Below, piece by piece: positions 15,633 to 24,449 of a DNA stretch of 38,402 nucleotides. Each line of letters starts with the position of its first letter. Within the stretch, counting starts at the first letter, position 1. Both the position numbers and the translations under genes were made by a program. The stretch comes from Nitrospira sp. (GTDB lineage: Bacteria > Nitrospirota > Thermodesulfovibrionia > UBA6902). Below the pieces are notes generated by a model, which had not been told where the DNA came from, ran no database searches, and saw nothing but the letters and a program-made list of their open reading frames with translations. The stretch is taken from positions 1-38,402 of the forward strand of contig JADHUV010000023.1 of the NCBI GenBank assembly GCA_016784355.1, read 5' to 3'.

Positions 15633-16445
15633 CTATATATTTTCATCAGCTGCAATTTCATCAAAGGTCAGGATAATACCTGATAGGCCATCGACTGACT
15701 TAATGTGAATGCCATTTGCTTTGATTTTAGTGCAGTTCTGCATCAGAAGCAAGGCGTTTGCCCCTTTTGCAATTATAGTATCAATGAAATTGTTGATCTC
15801 TTTTGAGAAGAAAGATGTTCTTTGTTCTCCTATTATGATGCCGTCTTTCGGATTGAATATAGAAAAGCTTTTTCCATTGCATAAAAATATGACTCCATTC
15901 GGGTCGAGTCCTATTACAGACACAGGTAAATCTTCAAGGATTTGCTGTGAAAATGTGAGTATCTTGCTGCTCATAATAAGGTCTGCTGATTTTCTATCTA
16001 CAATGCCTTTAAGTTCCATGTTTTTTATTGCGAGTTCTTTAGTCAGGAGAATATTTTTCTTCTGCATGAAATACTTATCAAGGGCATTGGACACAGCGAT
16101 TTTCAGTTCATCATCATTCCAGGGCTTTGCCATAAATTTATATATGTGTCCTTCATTTATAGCACTTACTATGGCCGGTATATCTGCATAGCCGGAAAGT
16201 ACTAATCTTATGGTCTCCGGCCACTTTTCATAGACTTTACAGAGAAACTGAACACCCGTCATGCCCGGCATTCTGTAATCTGATATTATTAACTGAATGC
16301 CAGGCTCAGAGGACATTATCTGTAGTCCTTCTTCTCCGGATTCAGCGAAATAGATTTGATATTCGAATCTATGGAAAAGTCTTTTCAGTGACCGAAGTAC
16401 ATTGCTTTCATCATCTACACATAAGATTTTAATAGGCTCATCCAC
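15633..16445 (-). CDS. Response regulator with a PAS-like C-terminal domain
   Basis: A 270-residue protein read from GTG 16445, which overlaps the end of the upstream kinase gene by 8 bp (the frame is open another 18 codons but that would overlap the kinase by 62 bp). Residues 1-125: receiver with the CVDDE acidic group, Asp56 (IISDYRMP), SGYAD and KPW. After a helical linker, residues ~165-265 look like a PAS domain (ILEDLPVSVIGLDPNGVIFLCNGKS). There is no DNA-binding or catalytic output, so it may sense a ligand or act as a phosphorelay or adaptor. Its translation is coupled to the kinase. Confidence 0.83.
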   Translation of the reverse strand: MDEPIKILCVDDESNVLRSLKRLFHRFEYQIYFAESGEEGLQIMSSEPGIQLIISDYRMPGMTGVQFLCKVYEKWPETIRLVLSGYADIPAIVSAINEGHIYKFMAKPWNDDELKIAVSNALDKYFMQKKNILLTKELAIKNMELKGIVDRKSADLIMSSKILTFSQQILEDLPVSVIGLDPNGVIFLCNGKSFSIFNPKDGIIIGEQRTSFFSKEINNFIDTIIAKGANALLLMQNCTKIKANGIHIKSVDGLSGIILTFDEIAADENI

Positions 16446-17760
16446 TGTCTGATTCCTCCATAACTGGTATCTGCACCGTAAATACAGTACCTTTACCAAT
16501 CTCGCTCTGAACAGTCATTTCACCTTTGTGCTTTTTGATGATCTCATAGCATATGCTAAGACCAAGTCCTGTGCCCTTGCCGGGTTCCTTTGTCGTAAAA
16601 AATGGCTCAAATACTTTTTGCAGCTTATCCGGTGGTATTCCGCTGCCTGTATCTGTTATCGAGATATTGATTGAATTGTTTTCACTCCATGTTTTTATGC
16701 CTATCTCGCCTTTATTATCTATGGATTGAACCGCATTTATAAGGAGGTTCATAAATACCTGATTTAGCTGTTGCGGATAACACATTGTGCGGGGAATTTC
16801 GCCGTACTCTTTTTTTAGATCAACTTTATATTTCAGCTCATTCCAGATAATGTCCAGAGTGCTCTCTATGCATTCATTTATATCAGATAACTGGCAATCT
16901 GACTCATCTACCCGTGAAAAAGTCTTGAGATTCTGAACTATTTTTTTTACTCTCTCGGCACCGTTTAGAGACTCACTTATCAGTTGCCCCATGTCTTCCA
17001 GGATATACTTGATATCGAGTTTAGTATATTTTTCTATAATCTCGGAGGCAGACTCTACAGGGAATTTATCAGAAAGAAAAGTAATGTACTCGGTGAGGGA
17101 CTCTCCATATTCGCGTAAGGTACCGAGATTGCTGGTAATGTAGCCAACAGGATTATTAATCTCATGGGCAACGCCGGCAGCGAGCTGGCCCACGGATGCC
17201 ATCTTTTCCTGATGTATTATGCGGCTTTGAGCAAGTTGCAGATTACTTATGGCTGCTTCCAGTTCGTATTGCTGATTTAACAGCACATCAGATTTATTTC
17301 TGAGTATGTTCTCAAGTTTAATGACTCGGTTAGCGGCATTTAAACGTACTTTTAACTCACTGATATTAAGGGGTTTAGTTATATAATCATCTGCACCTGA
17401 ACTTATACCTTCTATTATATCTTCTTTCTCAATTTTACCGCTTAGCAGTATCATATATATATAGGGTTCTTTTCCCATGCTGCGAATGGCTTCGCAAACC
17501 TCTATTCCGTTGAGACCTGGCATGAGCCAGTCAATTATTGCAATCTGGGGAGGGGAATCCGAGGAAAGGATTTCCAGGGCGCTAGTTCCGTTATCAGTAC
17601 GTATGACCTCATAATCCATTTTTTTCAGTATCAAGTATAGCATCTGCTGTGATACCGCATCATCTTCAGCGATAAGGATTTTGGAATGAGTTATTGTCTG
17701 CAAAGCATCCACCGAGTAATATATATAGTACTTATAATTTTCTTGAGTTCTTATCGACAC
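16438..17760 (-). CDS. Histidine kinase with an N-terminal receiver
   Basis: A 440-residue cytoplasmic protein. Residues ~26-140: receiver (ILIAEDD, Asp77 in IIDWLMP, LLSGK, YITKPL). Residues ~145-185: coiled coil. Residues ~186-260: HisKA with H199 in [16 protein letters not shown]. Residues ~300-435: HATPase with N-box [16 protein letters not shown] and [14 protein letters not shown]. No transmembrane segment, so the signal is cytosolic or comes by phosphorelay. The GTG at 17760 is weakly supported; GTG 17712, just before [16 protein letters not shown], is also possible. It is the likely kinase for the receiver genes downstream and lies 56 bp after gspF on the same strand. Confidence 0.88.
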   Translation of the reverse strand: MSIRTQENYKYYIYYSVDALQTITHSKILIAEDDAVSQQMLYLILKKMDYEVIRTDNGTSALEILSSDSPPQIAIIDWLMPGLNGIEVCEAIRSMGKEPYIYMILLSGKIEKEDIIEGISSGADDYITKPLNISELKVRLNAANRVIKLENILRNKSDVLLNQQYELEAAISNLQLAQSRIIHQEKMASVGQLAAGVAHEINNPVGYITSNLGTLREYGESLTEYITFLSDKFPVESASEIIEKYTKLDIKYILEDMGQLISESLNGAERVKKIVQNLKTFSRVDESDCQLSDINECIESTLDIIWNELKYKVDLKKEYGEIPRTMCYPQQLNQVFMNLLINAVQSIDNKGEIGIKTWSENNSINISITDTGSGIPPDKLQKVFEPFFTTKEPGKGTGLGLSICYEIIKKHKGEMTVQSEIGKGTVFTVQIPVMEESDSG

Positions 17761-17816
17761 TGGAAGATAAAAACTGTAGGATTGGAAATTATGGTATATA
17801 TCGGCGTTTGCCGGCT

Positions 17817-18992
17817 TTAGTTTAATATCTGGTTAAGTTCAAATATAGGCAATAGTACTGCAATTACTATAAAGCCGACTATCAGTCCCATAGCCAGTAT
17901 AAGCACTGGCTCAAGCAGGTTGATAGCCCTTTGAAGGCGCCTGTCGAAATCTGCTTCATACGATGCTGAAGTTTTTTGGAGTATTTCGGGGAGACGGCCG
18001 GTCTGTTCCCCCGTAGAGATTATCTGCAGCAGGGTAGGGGGGAAGCCTTCAAGGCTTGTAGAGAGTTTTGAACCCTGTGATACCATCTTATGGGCGTTCA
18101 TTATCTTTTTCTCAAGTGCGGCATTGCCTGTAGATTTTGCTGTCAGCTGCATGGAATTAAGAATAGGCATTCCGCCTGAAAGGAGGAAGCCCATAGTCAT
18201 GGTGAATCTGAGCATGTAAAGACCCATGAGTATGCCGCTCGGATCTTTCAGTAACATTGAGTCTATAAACTCTCTGTTGTTGTTTTTCAATCTTCTGAGA
18301 GTCAGGCTTGCTGCGGCAAAACCGGCAAGGATAAGCCACCAGAACTTCTGGAAGGTGGTGCTGACCCATAGAAGTATAAGTGTAATAAAGGGCAGTGCTG
18401 CAGAGGTGTCCTCAAATATTCTTGTAATTCTCGGGATTACGAATGTAAACAGAAACAATATAATAAGAATACTGATGCCGGCCATAAAAATAGGATACAT
18501 AAGTGCCGTTTTGACTTTGCTTTTAATGCTTATATCCCCTTCAAGAAAATCGGCCAGCTTTTCCATGACCTCCGTCAGCTTGCCGCTGTTTTCGCCTGCG
18601 GTGATCAGTCCGGTATAAAAATCCGGGAAGACCTCAGGATGTGCCTGCATTGAGCGGGAAAGAGATGCCCCGGAAGCGAGCCCTTCTTTTAACTGAAGGA
18701 GAACGTGTTTCCAGCCTGCTTTTTGCTCCGAAGATATAGCATTGATAGCATCGACGAGGGGAACGCCTGAAGAAATGAGCGTTGAGAGATTTCTGGTTAT
18801 GCCGGCAAGTTCAGACTGGGTTACCTTTTTGAAAAGTCCATTTCCTGCAGGTGCTTCAGCTTCGGTTATATCTCCAGGCAGGATTCCTTTTGCCTTTATT
18901 TTCAGCGCAGCACTGCGCAGACTGTCGGCCTCTATTGTACCGGAAGACTCTGTCCCTGACTGGTTATATCCAGTGAATTTATATGCTGGCAT
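17817..18992 (-). CDS. gspF: Type II secretion inner-membrane platform protein GspF (first set)
   Basis: A 391-residue polytopic platform protein that couples the GspE ATPase to pseudopilus assembly. It has the N-terminal 'MPAYKFTGYNQSGTESSGTIEADS' opening and two repeated GspF domains: residues ~60-185 (LATLISSGVPLVDAINAI, FPDFYTGLITAGENSGKL, then TALMYPIFMAGISILIILFL) and ~260-390 (FTMTMGFLLSGGMPILNSM, LLQIISTGEQTGRLPEILQ, NLLEPVLILAMGLIVGFIVI). Three membrane segments are visible. It lies 13 bp after gspE. A second GspF (36369-37586) is only moderately similar, so this is a separate system, not a recent copy. Confidence 0.9.
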   Translation of the reverse strand: MPAYKFTGYNQSGTESSGTIEADSLRSAALKIKAKGILPGDITEAEAPAGNGLFKKVTQSELAGITRNLSTLISSGVPLVDAINAISSEQKAGWKHVLLQLKEGLASGASLSRSMQAHPEVFPDFYTGLITAGENSGKLTEVMEKLADFLEGDISIKSKVKTALMYPIFMAGISILIILFLFTFVIPRITRIFEDTSAALPFITLILLWVSTTFQKFWWLILAGFAAASLTLRRLKNNNREFIDSMLLKDPSGILMGLYMLRFTMTMGFLLSGGMPILNSMQLTAKSTGNAALEKKIMNAHKMVSQGSKLSTSLEGFPPTLLQIISTGEQTGRLPEILQKTSASYEADFDRRLQRAINLLEPVLILAMGLIVGFIVIAVLLPIFELNQILN

Positions 18993-19005
18993 TTACAGTC
19001 CCGCC

Positions 19006-20523
19006 TTACTGGGTCTCAAGGTCCTGCTGTGTTACCCTGAGGACCTCTTCGATAGTGGTAATGCCCTGCAATACTTTTTCAATAGCATTTGCATGCAGAG
19101 GTTTAAAGCCGCTTTTTATTGCCTCGGCTTTGATTGCCTGAGCATCAGTACCAGCAGTGATCATAGCCCTTACCCCTGGAGTGATCTGCAGTAATTCATA
19201 TATTCCTGTTCTGCCGATATAGCCTTTACCAATGCATTTGTCACATCCCTTGCTCCTGTATAGTGTAAGGGACTCTCTGGTATTGAGAAAGTCCAGTTCC
19301 TGTTTTGAAGGTATATAACTCTCCTTGCAGTCAGGGCATAATTTTCGAACCAGGCGCTGGGCCATAACGCACACAAACGATGAGGCCACGAGAAACGGCT
19401 CAATCCCCATGTCTATCAGACGTGTGATAGCACTGGGCGCATCATTAGTGTGAAGTGTGCTTAGAACAAGATGTCCGGTTAAAGAGGCATGAACTGCTAT
19501 TTCCGCAGTCTCCATATCTCTGATCTCACCAACCATCATTATATCGGGATCCTGTCTCAGGATAGAACGCAGTCCTGCAGCAAAGGTCAGGCCTATTTTG
19601 GGGTTGACCTGCATCTGCCCGATCCCTCTTAGCTGGTATTCGACCGGATCCTCTACTGTAATGATATTTCTGTCTTCAGTATTAAGTTTTAGTAACGAGG
19701 CATAGAGTGTGGTCGTCTTGCCGGAACCCGTAGGGCCGGTCACCAGTATAATCCCGTTTTGACGGGAAAGCGAGGTTCTTAATTCTAAAATAGTACTTTC
19801 GCTCATACCCAGCATCTCAAGGGTGATTACATTGGACTGTCTGTCCAGAAGTCTGAGAACCGCACGTTCTCCAAGTGCTGTGGGTATTATTGATACTCTT
19901 ATATCAACATTTTTTCCCCCGACAAGCAGCTTTATACGTCCGTCCTGCGGGAGTCGTTTTTCAGCAATATCAAGATCTGCAATTATCTTGATTCTTGATA
20001 TCAGCGCATCATGTATTATTTTCGGAGGGCTTAGAACCTTGTTTAAAATACCATCAACCCGGAAACGTACATCGATACCGTTTTCGTAGGGTTCTATATG
20101 AATATCACTGGCCTTTTCCTTGACAGCCTCCATGAGTACGGCATTGAGCAGCCTGATAATCGGGGCCTCTTCAGTTAGTTCCAGCAGATCCCGCGGCGAC
20201 TCAAACTCGGTGGCTATCATCGAGAGGTCTTCCCCTTTGATGTCTCCCATTACCTCATCTACTTTGCTTGCCTGACTGTAAATGCGGTTAATTGCATCCA
20301 GTATAATCTCTTTATCTGCCTGCAAAGGCAGCGGCTTAAGATCGAAACTTCTTGCAAGATCTCTAAGTGCGTATATGCCGCTCTTGCCGGCAACCGCGCC
20401 TATAAGATGATCCTTCTCTTTACGAATCGGAAGGAATAGATTGTTTTTTACGTATGAGAGGGGGACATTATTCAGAATTGAAAAGTCTATGTCCTCATCT
20501 TTTATTGTGGCTATATTTTCCAT
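19006..20523 (-). CDS. gspE: Type II secretion ATPase GspE (first set)
   Basis: A cytoplasmic hexameric ATPase, 505 residues from ATG 20523. The frame is open to 20625, but that would overlap gspD by 68 bp, and 'DIDFSILNNVPLSYVKNNLFLPI' is the normal GspE N-terminal pattern. N-terminal MshEN-like domain at ~10-85; catalytic core with DIHIEP, Walker A GPTGSGKTT (~262-270), Walker B and Asp box DPDIMMVGEIRD, the His box LVLSTLHTNDAPSAITRL, and a zinc-binding CPDC...CDKC insert near the C-terminus. It fits the gspC-D-E-F order, 34 bp after gspD. A second GspE is at 34648-36369. Confidence 0.92.
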   Translation of the reverse strand: MENIATIKDEDIDFSILNNVPLSYVKNNLFLPIRKEKDHLIGAVAGKSGIYALRDLARSFDLKPLPLQADKEIILDAINRIYSQASKVDEVMGDIKGEDLSMIATEFESPRDLLELTEEAPIIRLLNAVLMEAVKEKASDIHIEPYENGIDVRFRVDGILNKVLSPPKIIHDALISRIKIIADLDIAEKRLPQDGRIKLLVGGKNVDIRVSIIPTALGERAVLRLLDRQSNVITLEMLGMSESTILELRTSLSRQNGIILVTGPTGSGKTTTLYASLLKLNTEDRNIITVEDPVEYQLRGIGQMQVNPKIGLTFAAGLRSILRQDPDIMMVGEIRDMETAEIAVHASLTGHLVLSTLHTNDAPSAITRLIDMGIEPFLVASSFVCVMAQRLVRKLCPDCKESYIPSKQELDFLNTRESLTLYRSKGCDKCIGKGYIGRTGIYELLQITPGVRAMITAGTDAQAIKAEAIKSGFKPLHANAIEKVLQGITTIEEVLRVTQQDLETQ

Positions 20524-20557
20524 CTGATATTCAGATCCCGTATGTAATGAGTTCAGG

Positions 20558-22498
20558 TTAGCGCTTCCTGTCAGGGTTGCTCTGTATCTTGATCCGGTAA
20601 TTCGGCTCTGCATATAATACTTCATCTAGAGCACTGAACTGCTTTATTACATCCTCGACTTCCTGACTTGCCCTGATCCTAATATGAAATACATTTATGT
20701 TTTTCATGTGCTTGATCAGTTCTGCCTTCTGCTCTTTAATTATGGCAATGGCGCGGTCATTTGAAACATCACTTTTGAACTTGACCAGCAGCTCATCCTG
20801 GCTATAAAATTTTTCTTTTTCTCTGAATTCCCTTTCTTTCTTATCGGTGATCTTTGCAAGCGTCGGAGAGTCTTTTACTATATGGGGAGATAGGAAAACT
20901 AAAAGGTTCGTCTTTGTCTTCGCAGTATTTTTGACTTTAAACAGCCAGCCCACTACCGGGATATCTCCGAGCACAGGGGTAGAGGCTATGCCTTCTTCAT
21001 CGCGTTCCTGCATGAGTCCACCGATAACGACAGTATGGGCATCCTTGACCACGACCGTTGTTTTTGTAGATCTTACAGTGGTAGTCGGCCCTACAGATAC
21101 CAATATATTTTCGGTACTTTCTTTGAGTGCCGATATCTCCTGGTAGAGATCGAGTTTTACGTAATCACCTTCTGTTATCTGTGGCGTGATCCTAAGAGTA
21201 ATACCGACGTCTTTTCTTTCGATTGAGTTTAACACTGTATTAGTGTTGGTTACGTCCCGCTCTCTCTTGGAGATAAACGGGACATTTTCACCTACGATTA
21301 TTTCGGCTTCTTCATTGTCTGAGGTAAGTATCTGGGGGGTTGATAATACATTGACCGCATCTCTGAAATCATTAAGACTGAATAGTGCGGCAAACCCCGG
21401 TGCGGTAAGAGTTGCGGTAGAGATAGTTCCATTGGATGAAATTGTCGATACGGGCACATTCAGGAAATTACCCATCCCTCCGCCGGAGAACCCTGTCAGC
21501 CCGGAGATTATAGACTGAATAGCGGAATTGCTGATATTGCCGAAACCGCCAATACCGATTGGCTGTCCGTTGTGTGAACCAAGTACCCGCCACTTTGAAC
21601 CCAGTTCTTTAAGCTTGTCTATGGAGGCTTCTATGATCATTGCTTCTACGAATACCTGTTTTCTTCTGCGGTCAAGGGTTTTGACAACCTCGATAATATT
21701 TGAATATTCAGAAGTTGGCGCTACTATGATCAGGGAGTTAGTGGATTTGTCAGGAGTTATGTTTAGAATAGGTCCTGCCAGGGAAGCAGGTGAGTTCTTG
21801 TTGCGCTCTGCTGCCTTGCCCGCTGTTTGGACACCCTTCAATATATTCTGAAGCACCTTGGCCAGGTCTTCCGCGTCTGCGTTCTCCAGGAAATAAACAT
21901 ATATTTTCGGGGTTTCTTCAAGTGCCCCTGGTTTGTCTATTGCTGCGAGGATAGCGAGAATTTTATCTATATTGCTTGCGGAATCCACGAGCAGCAGAAG
22001 GTTGCCGGGACCGAAAGCTGAGATATGTCCGTCTCTTGAGACCACGGGCCGCAGAAACGGTATGGTGTCTCCAGCCTTGATATGCTCTGTAGGTATGAGT
22101 TTTGTTATATAGCCTTCATTTACAGGAAGGCTGCTGTCAGAGACTACACTACCGGTTTGTTTTGCCAGAGAAGATGGTATGATTTTGTACGTCTTGGTGC
22201 CGGCAGGGACAATTGTATAGCCCTTTAGCGAAAGAACCGAGGTGAACAGTGCAAAAGATTCATCAACTGTAAGTTCGGTCGGGGCTATTATTGTGACACT
22301 TCCTTTGATTCGTTCGTCAAAGAGAAAATTGTGGCCCGTTATTTCACTAATAAATTTGATAACCGCCGGTAATTCTACGTTTACAAAGTTAAAGGTTATC
22401 ATATCTTTTTTGGAGGCAGCTTCCGATATAGCCGAACTGAATGACAGTGTGCTCAGCACTAACGCGAGTGTAATGATAAGTAGTTTTTTAATTTTCAT
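20558..22498 (-). CDS. gspD: Type II secretion secretin GspD (first set) with a subtilase-propeptide-like tail
   Basis: A 646-residue outer-membrane secretin. Signal peptide at 1-28; N0 domain ~33-105 (MITFNFVNVELPAVIKFISEITGHNFLFD); N1-N3 ~125-330 (GYITKLIPTEHIKAGDTIPFLRPV, NSLIIVAPTSEYSNIIEVVKTLD); secretin core ~370-550 (VNVLSTPQILTSDNEEAEIIVGENVPFI, DVGITLRITPQI, TVVIGGLMQERDEE, DIPVVGWLFK). After the usual end (LLVFLSPHIVKD) comes a helical linker, then residues ~568-640: ELLVKFKSDVSNDRAIAIIK through VEDVIKQFSALDEVLYAEPNY. That domain has the subtilase-propeptide pattern (as in fervidolysin-like prodomains) ending in 'V.YAEPNY'. Not seen in standard GspD, nor in the second GspD here. Confidence 0.9.
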   Translation of the reverse strand: MKIKKLLIITLALVLSTLSFSSAISEAASKKDMITFNFVNVELPAVIKFISEITGHNFLFDERIKGSVTIIAPTELTVDESFALFTSVLSLKGYTIVPAGTKTYKIIPSSLAKQTGSVVSDSSLPVNEGYITKLIPTEHIKAGDTIPFLRPVVSRDGHISAFGPGNLLLLVDSASNIDKILAILAAIDKPGALEETPKIYVYFLENADAEDLAKVLQNILKGVQTAGKAAERNKNSPASLAGPILNITPDKSTNSLIIVAPTSEYSNIIEVVKTLDRRRKQVFVEAMIIEASIDKLKELGSKWRVLGSHNGQPIGIGGFGNISNSAIQSIISGLTGFSGGGMGNFLNVPVSTISSNGTISTATLTAPGFAALFSLNDFRDAVNVLSTPQILTSDNEEAEIIVGENVPFISKRERDVTNTNTVLNSIERKDVGITLRITPQITEGDYVKLDLYQEISALKESTENILVSVGPTTTVRSTKTTVVVKDAHTVVIGGLMQERDEEGIASTPVLGDIPVVGWLFKVKNTAKTKTNLLVFLSPHIVKDSPTLAKITDKKEREFREKEKFYSQDELLVKFKSDVSNDRAIAIIKEQKAELIKHMKNINVFHIRIRASQEVEDVIKQFSALDEVLYAEPNYRIKIQSNPDRKR

Positions 22499-22581
22499 TC
22501 CCTATCCTGACTGCACTGCTCCATGTATGAAAAAGCAGTACTTTCAAATCATTTATATATAGGTTATTAGCTTTCAATTGT

Positions 22582-23478
22582 TTATTTTATCTCATATGAA
22601 AGAGAGGTGTTTTTGCCGTTTCTTATTATATCAAGTGTAAGCCTGTTCATTCCCCTCAATGCTGTCATTGCCTGTATTGCCACTTCCGGATTAGATATCT
22701 CAAGGCCATTGATTTTAAGCAGTGTGTCACCGTTACGCAGTCCGAGAGAGTGATAGAGTCCATCTTTTACGACCTCGCTTATATTGAAGCCCTCCTGCCT
22801 GCCGTCTTTGATATTCGGAAGCATTCTTGCGTCTGTCATGATCTTTTCAGGGTTTTCGATAGACTGCTGAACCTTGCGGGCATCCAGAACATATTCTTTT
22901 TCTCCCACTTTTCTGGCAAAAGCACCGGTCTCTTTATTAGTAGAGGTTTGTTCCGCAGATTGCTTGGAGGCTTTTTCGTCAGGGATCATAATGGTCTCAA
23001 TTATTGAGTTATGTTTCAATTCAACCGAGTCTTTTTTTATGCTGTTAAGTTTACCGTAATTTAATACTTCTTCGCCAAGCGCAAAGCCCTCCTGCCCGCT
23101 GCCGGAGTTCTTTTCCTGGAATATAGCGTAGCTTAGATAGTCCGGTCCTGTAACGGTTCCCACAAGGATAAGGTCATGCGGTTTTGAGTAAGCCTTCTCT
23201 TCTTTGTCCTCGATGACCTGACCAATTGCCCTTAGCGTCATCGGTTCGCCAAAAGGGTTTTTCGTCAGGATGTCTGAGTATTGCATAAGAGTATTTCTGA
23301 GAACAGTTTTTTTTGTCTTTACTTTGTTATTAGTAGATGCTGGAAGCATCTCTTTTTCCGCAAGGGAGTACGTAATTATATTGCGGCTTAATAGTAATGC
23401 AGCAACTATTATAGATACTGCAAATATGATATTAAGATATTTAAACGTCTTTAATGAAAGCTCGGGCATATTCTCCAT
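22582..23478 (-). CDS. gspC: Type II secretion protein GspC-like with PDZ domain (first set)
   Basis: A 298-residue inner-membrane clamp protein linking the platform to the secretin. ATG 23478 is used (M-E-N-M-P-E-L-S); the open frame to 23556 would overlap mtnP by 50 bp. One N-terminal membrane helix (~14-34, NIIFAVSIIVAALLL), then a periplasmic homology region with DILTKNPFGEP, LILVGTVTGPDYLSYAIFQE and GFALGEEV, and a C-terminal PDZ domain (~205-298) with GFNISEVVKDGLYHSLGLRNGDTLLKING and MTALRGMNRLTLDIIRNGK. It is first of the gspC-D-E-F set; no pseudopilin genes are near it. The second T2SS operon starts at gspD and has no gspC here. Confidence 0.88.
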   Translation of the reverse strand: MENMPELSLKTFKYLNIIFAVSIIVAALLLSRNIITYSLAEKEMLPASTNNKVKTKKTVLRNTLMQYSDILTKNPFGEPMTLRAIGQVIEDKEEKAYSKPHDLILVGTVTGPDYLSYAIFQEKNSGSGQEGFALGEEVLNYGKLNSIKKDSVELKHNSIIETIMIPDEKASKQSAEQTSTNKETGAFARKVGEKEYVLDARKVQQSIENPEKIMTDARMLPNIKDGRQEGFNISEVVKDGLYHSLGLRNGDTLLKINGLEISNPEVAIQAMTALRGMNRLTLDIIRNGKNTSLSYEIK

Positions 23479-23506
23479 TTTATAATAGTATATAAATGAT
23501 GATTGG

Positions 23507-24295
23507 CTATATTGTAGCTTCTTTGAGCGATTCTCCGCAAACGCATTTTCTGGCATCCGGCATACTGCTTAATGTTTCTGCTAAAAGAGATTTCAACATT
23601 GCAGTAGCACCCTTCATTTCCTCCATTACCTCGGTAACGGTTAGTTTGGTCTTGCTGATTCCAGCAGCATAATTGGCAACTACTGAAATCCCGGAAAAAC
23701 AGAGTTCAGCCTCTCGCGCAAGTGAGGCCTCCGGCATGCCTGTCATCCCCACGATATCCCCGCCTAGTATTGCAAATCCTTTTATCTCCGCGGCACTTTC
23801 CAGCCGGGGTCCGTCCACCGCAACGTAGGTTCCCCCCTTCTTTATCGGAACCTTCTGCTTTTTTGCGGCCTTGATCACTAACTTGCGCAGTTCATCACAG
23901 TAAGGTTCTGTGAAATCAATATGCACTACCCCTTCCTTTCCGTCATAGAATGTAGAGACCCTGTTGCGGGTCATATCCAGTACCTGATCAGTTATTACTA
24001 TATCTCCAGGTTTTAATCCTTTCTTGATACAGCCGACAGCGCTGATAGACAGGATTCTATCTACCCCGAGTTTTTTAAAGCCCCAGATGTTTGCCCTGTA
24101 ATTTATCATGTGTGGTGGAATATTATGGTGGTCACCATGACGGGGCAGAAATATAACATCCTTGTTTCCGATCATACCTGTAACATAGGCAGCCGATGGG
24201 TCGCCATAGGGGGTCTTTATTTTCTTTTTGCTTTTAATTTTCAGACCTTCTATTTCATACATACCGCTTCCAGCGATCACACCGGTTTTTGACAT
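23507..24295 (-). CDS. mtnP: 5'-methylthioadenosine or methylthioinosine phosphorylase
   Basis: A 262-residue trimeric-type purine nucleoside phosphorylase relative that cleaves methylthioadenosine in methionine salvage. Family segments: GVIAGSGMYEIEGL, FLPRHGDHHNIPPHMINYRANIWGFKKLGV, VGCIKKGLKPGDIVITDQVLDMTRNRVSTFYD, GPRLESAAEIK and GGDIVGMTGMPEASLAREAEL. In human MTAP the adenine amino group is read by Asp220 and Asp222; here the equivalent stretch is VANYAAGIS, with Asn and Ala at those places, as I recall for the methylthioinosine-specific enzyme of Pseudomonas. So 6-oxopurine substrates are possible. GAGAGGG precedes the ATG. It is first in the run leading to gspC (28-bp gap). Confidence 0.85.
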   Translation of the reverse strand: MSKTGVIAGSGMYEIEGLKIKSKKKIKTPYGDPSAAYVTGMIGNKDVIFLPRHGDHHNIPPHMINYRANIWGFKKLGVDRILSISAVGCIKKGLKPGDIVITDQVLDMTRNRVSTFYDGKEGVVHIDFTEPYCDELRKLVIKAAKKQKVPIKKGGTYVAVDGPRLESAAEIKGFAILGGDIVGMTGMPEASLAREAELCFSGISVVANYAAGISKTKLTVTEVMEEMKGATAMLKSLLAETLSSMPDARKCVCGESLKEATI

Positions 24296-24449
24296 AATGC
24301 CCTCTCCCTGATAAAGTTATTAAATACTTTGTCTTCAGAAATAGATTCCTGCTATCATAAGTATGTTCATGTGCTGGAAGGATAATGACCAATGCCTTGC
24401 CAACATTATTTAATTGATATAGTTTACTAAAATAAAAGAATGCTTACAA

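Noticed and set aside
20524..20625. Longer GspE start overlapping gspD
   Set aside because: The overlap encodes a conserved-looking domain in the gspD frame, and GspE family similarity begins near 20523.
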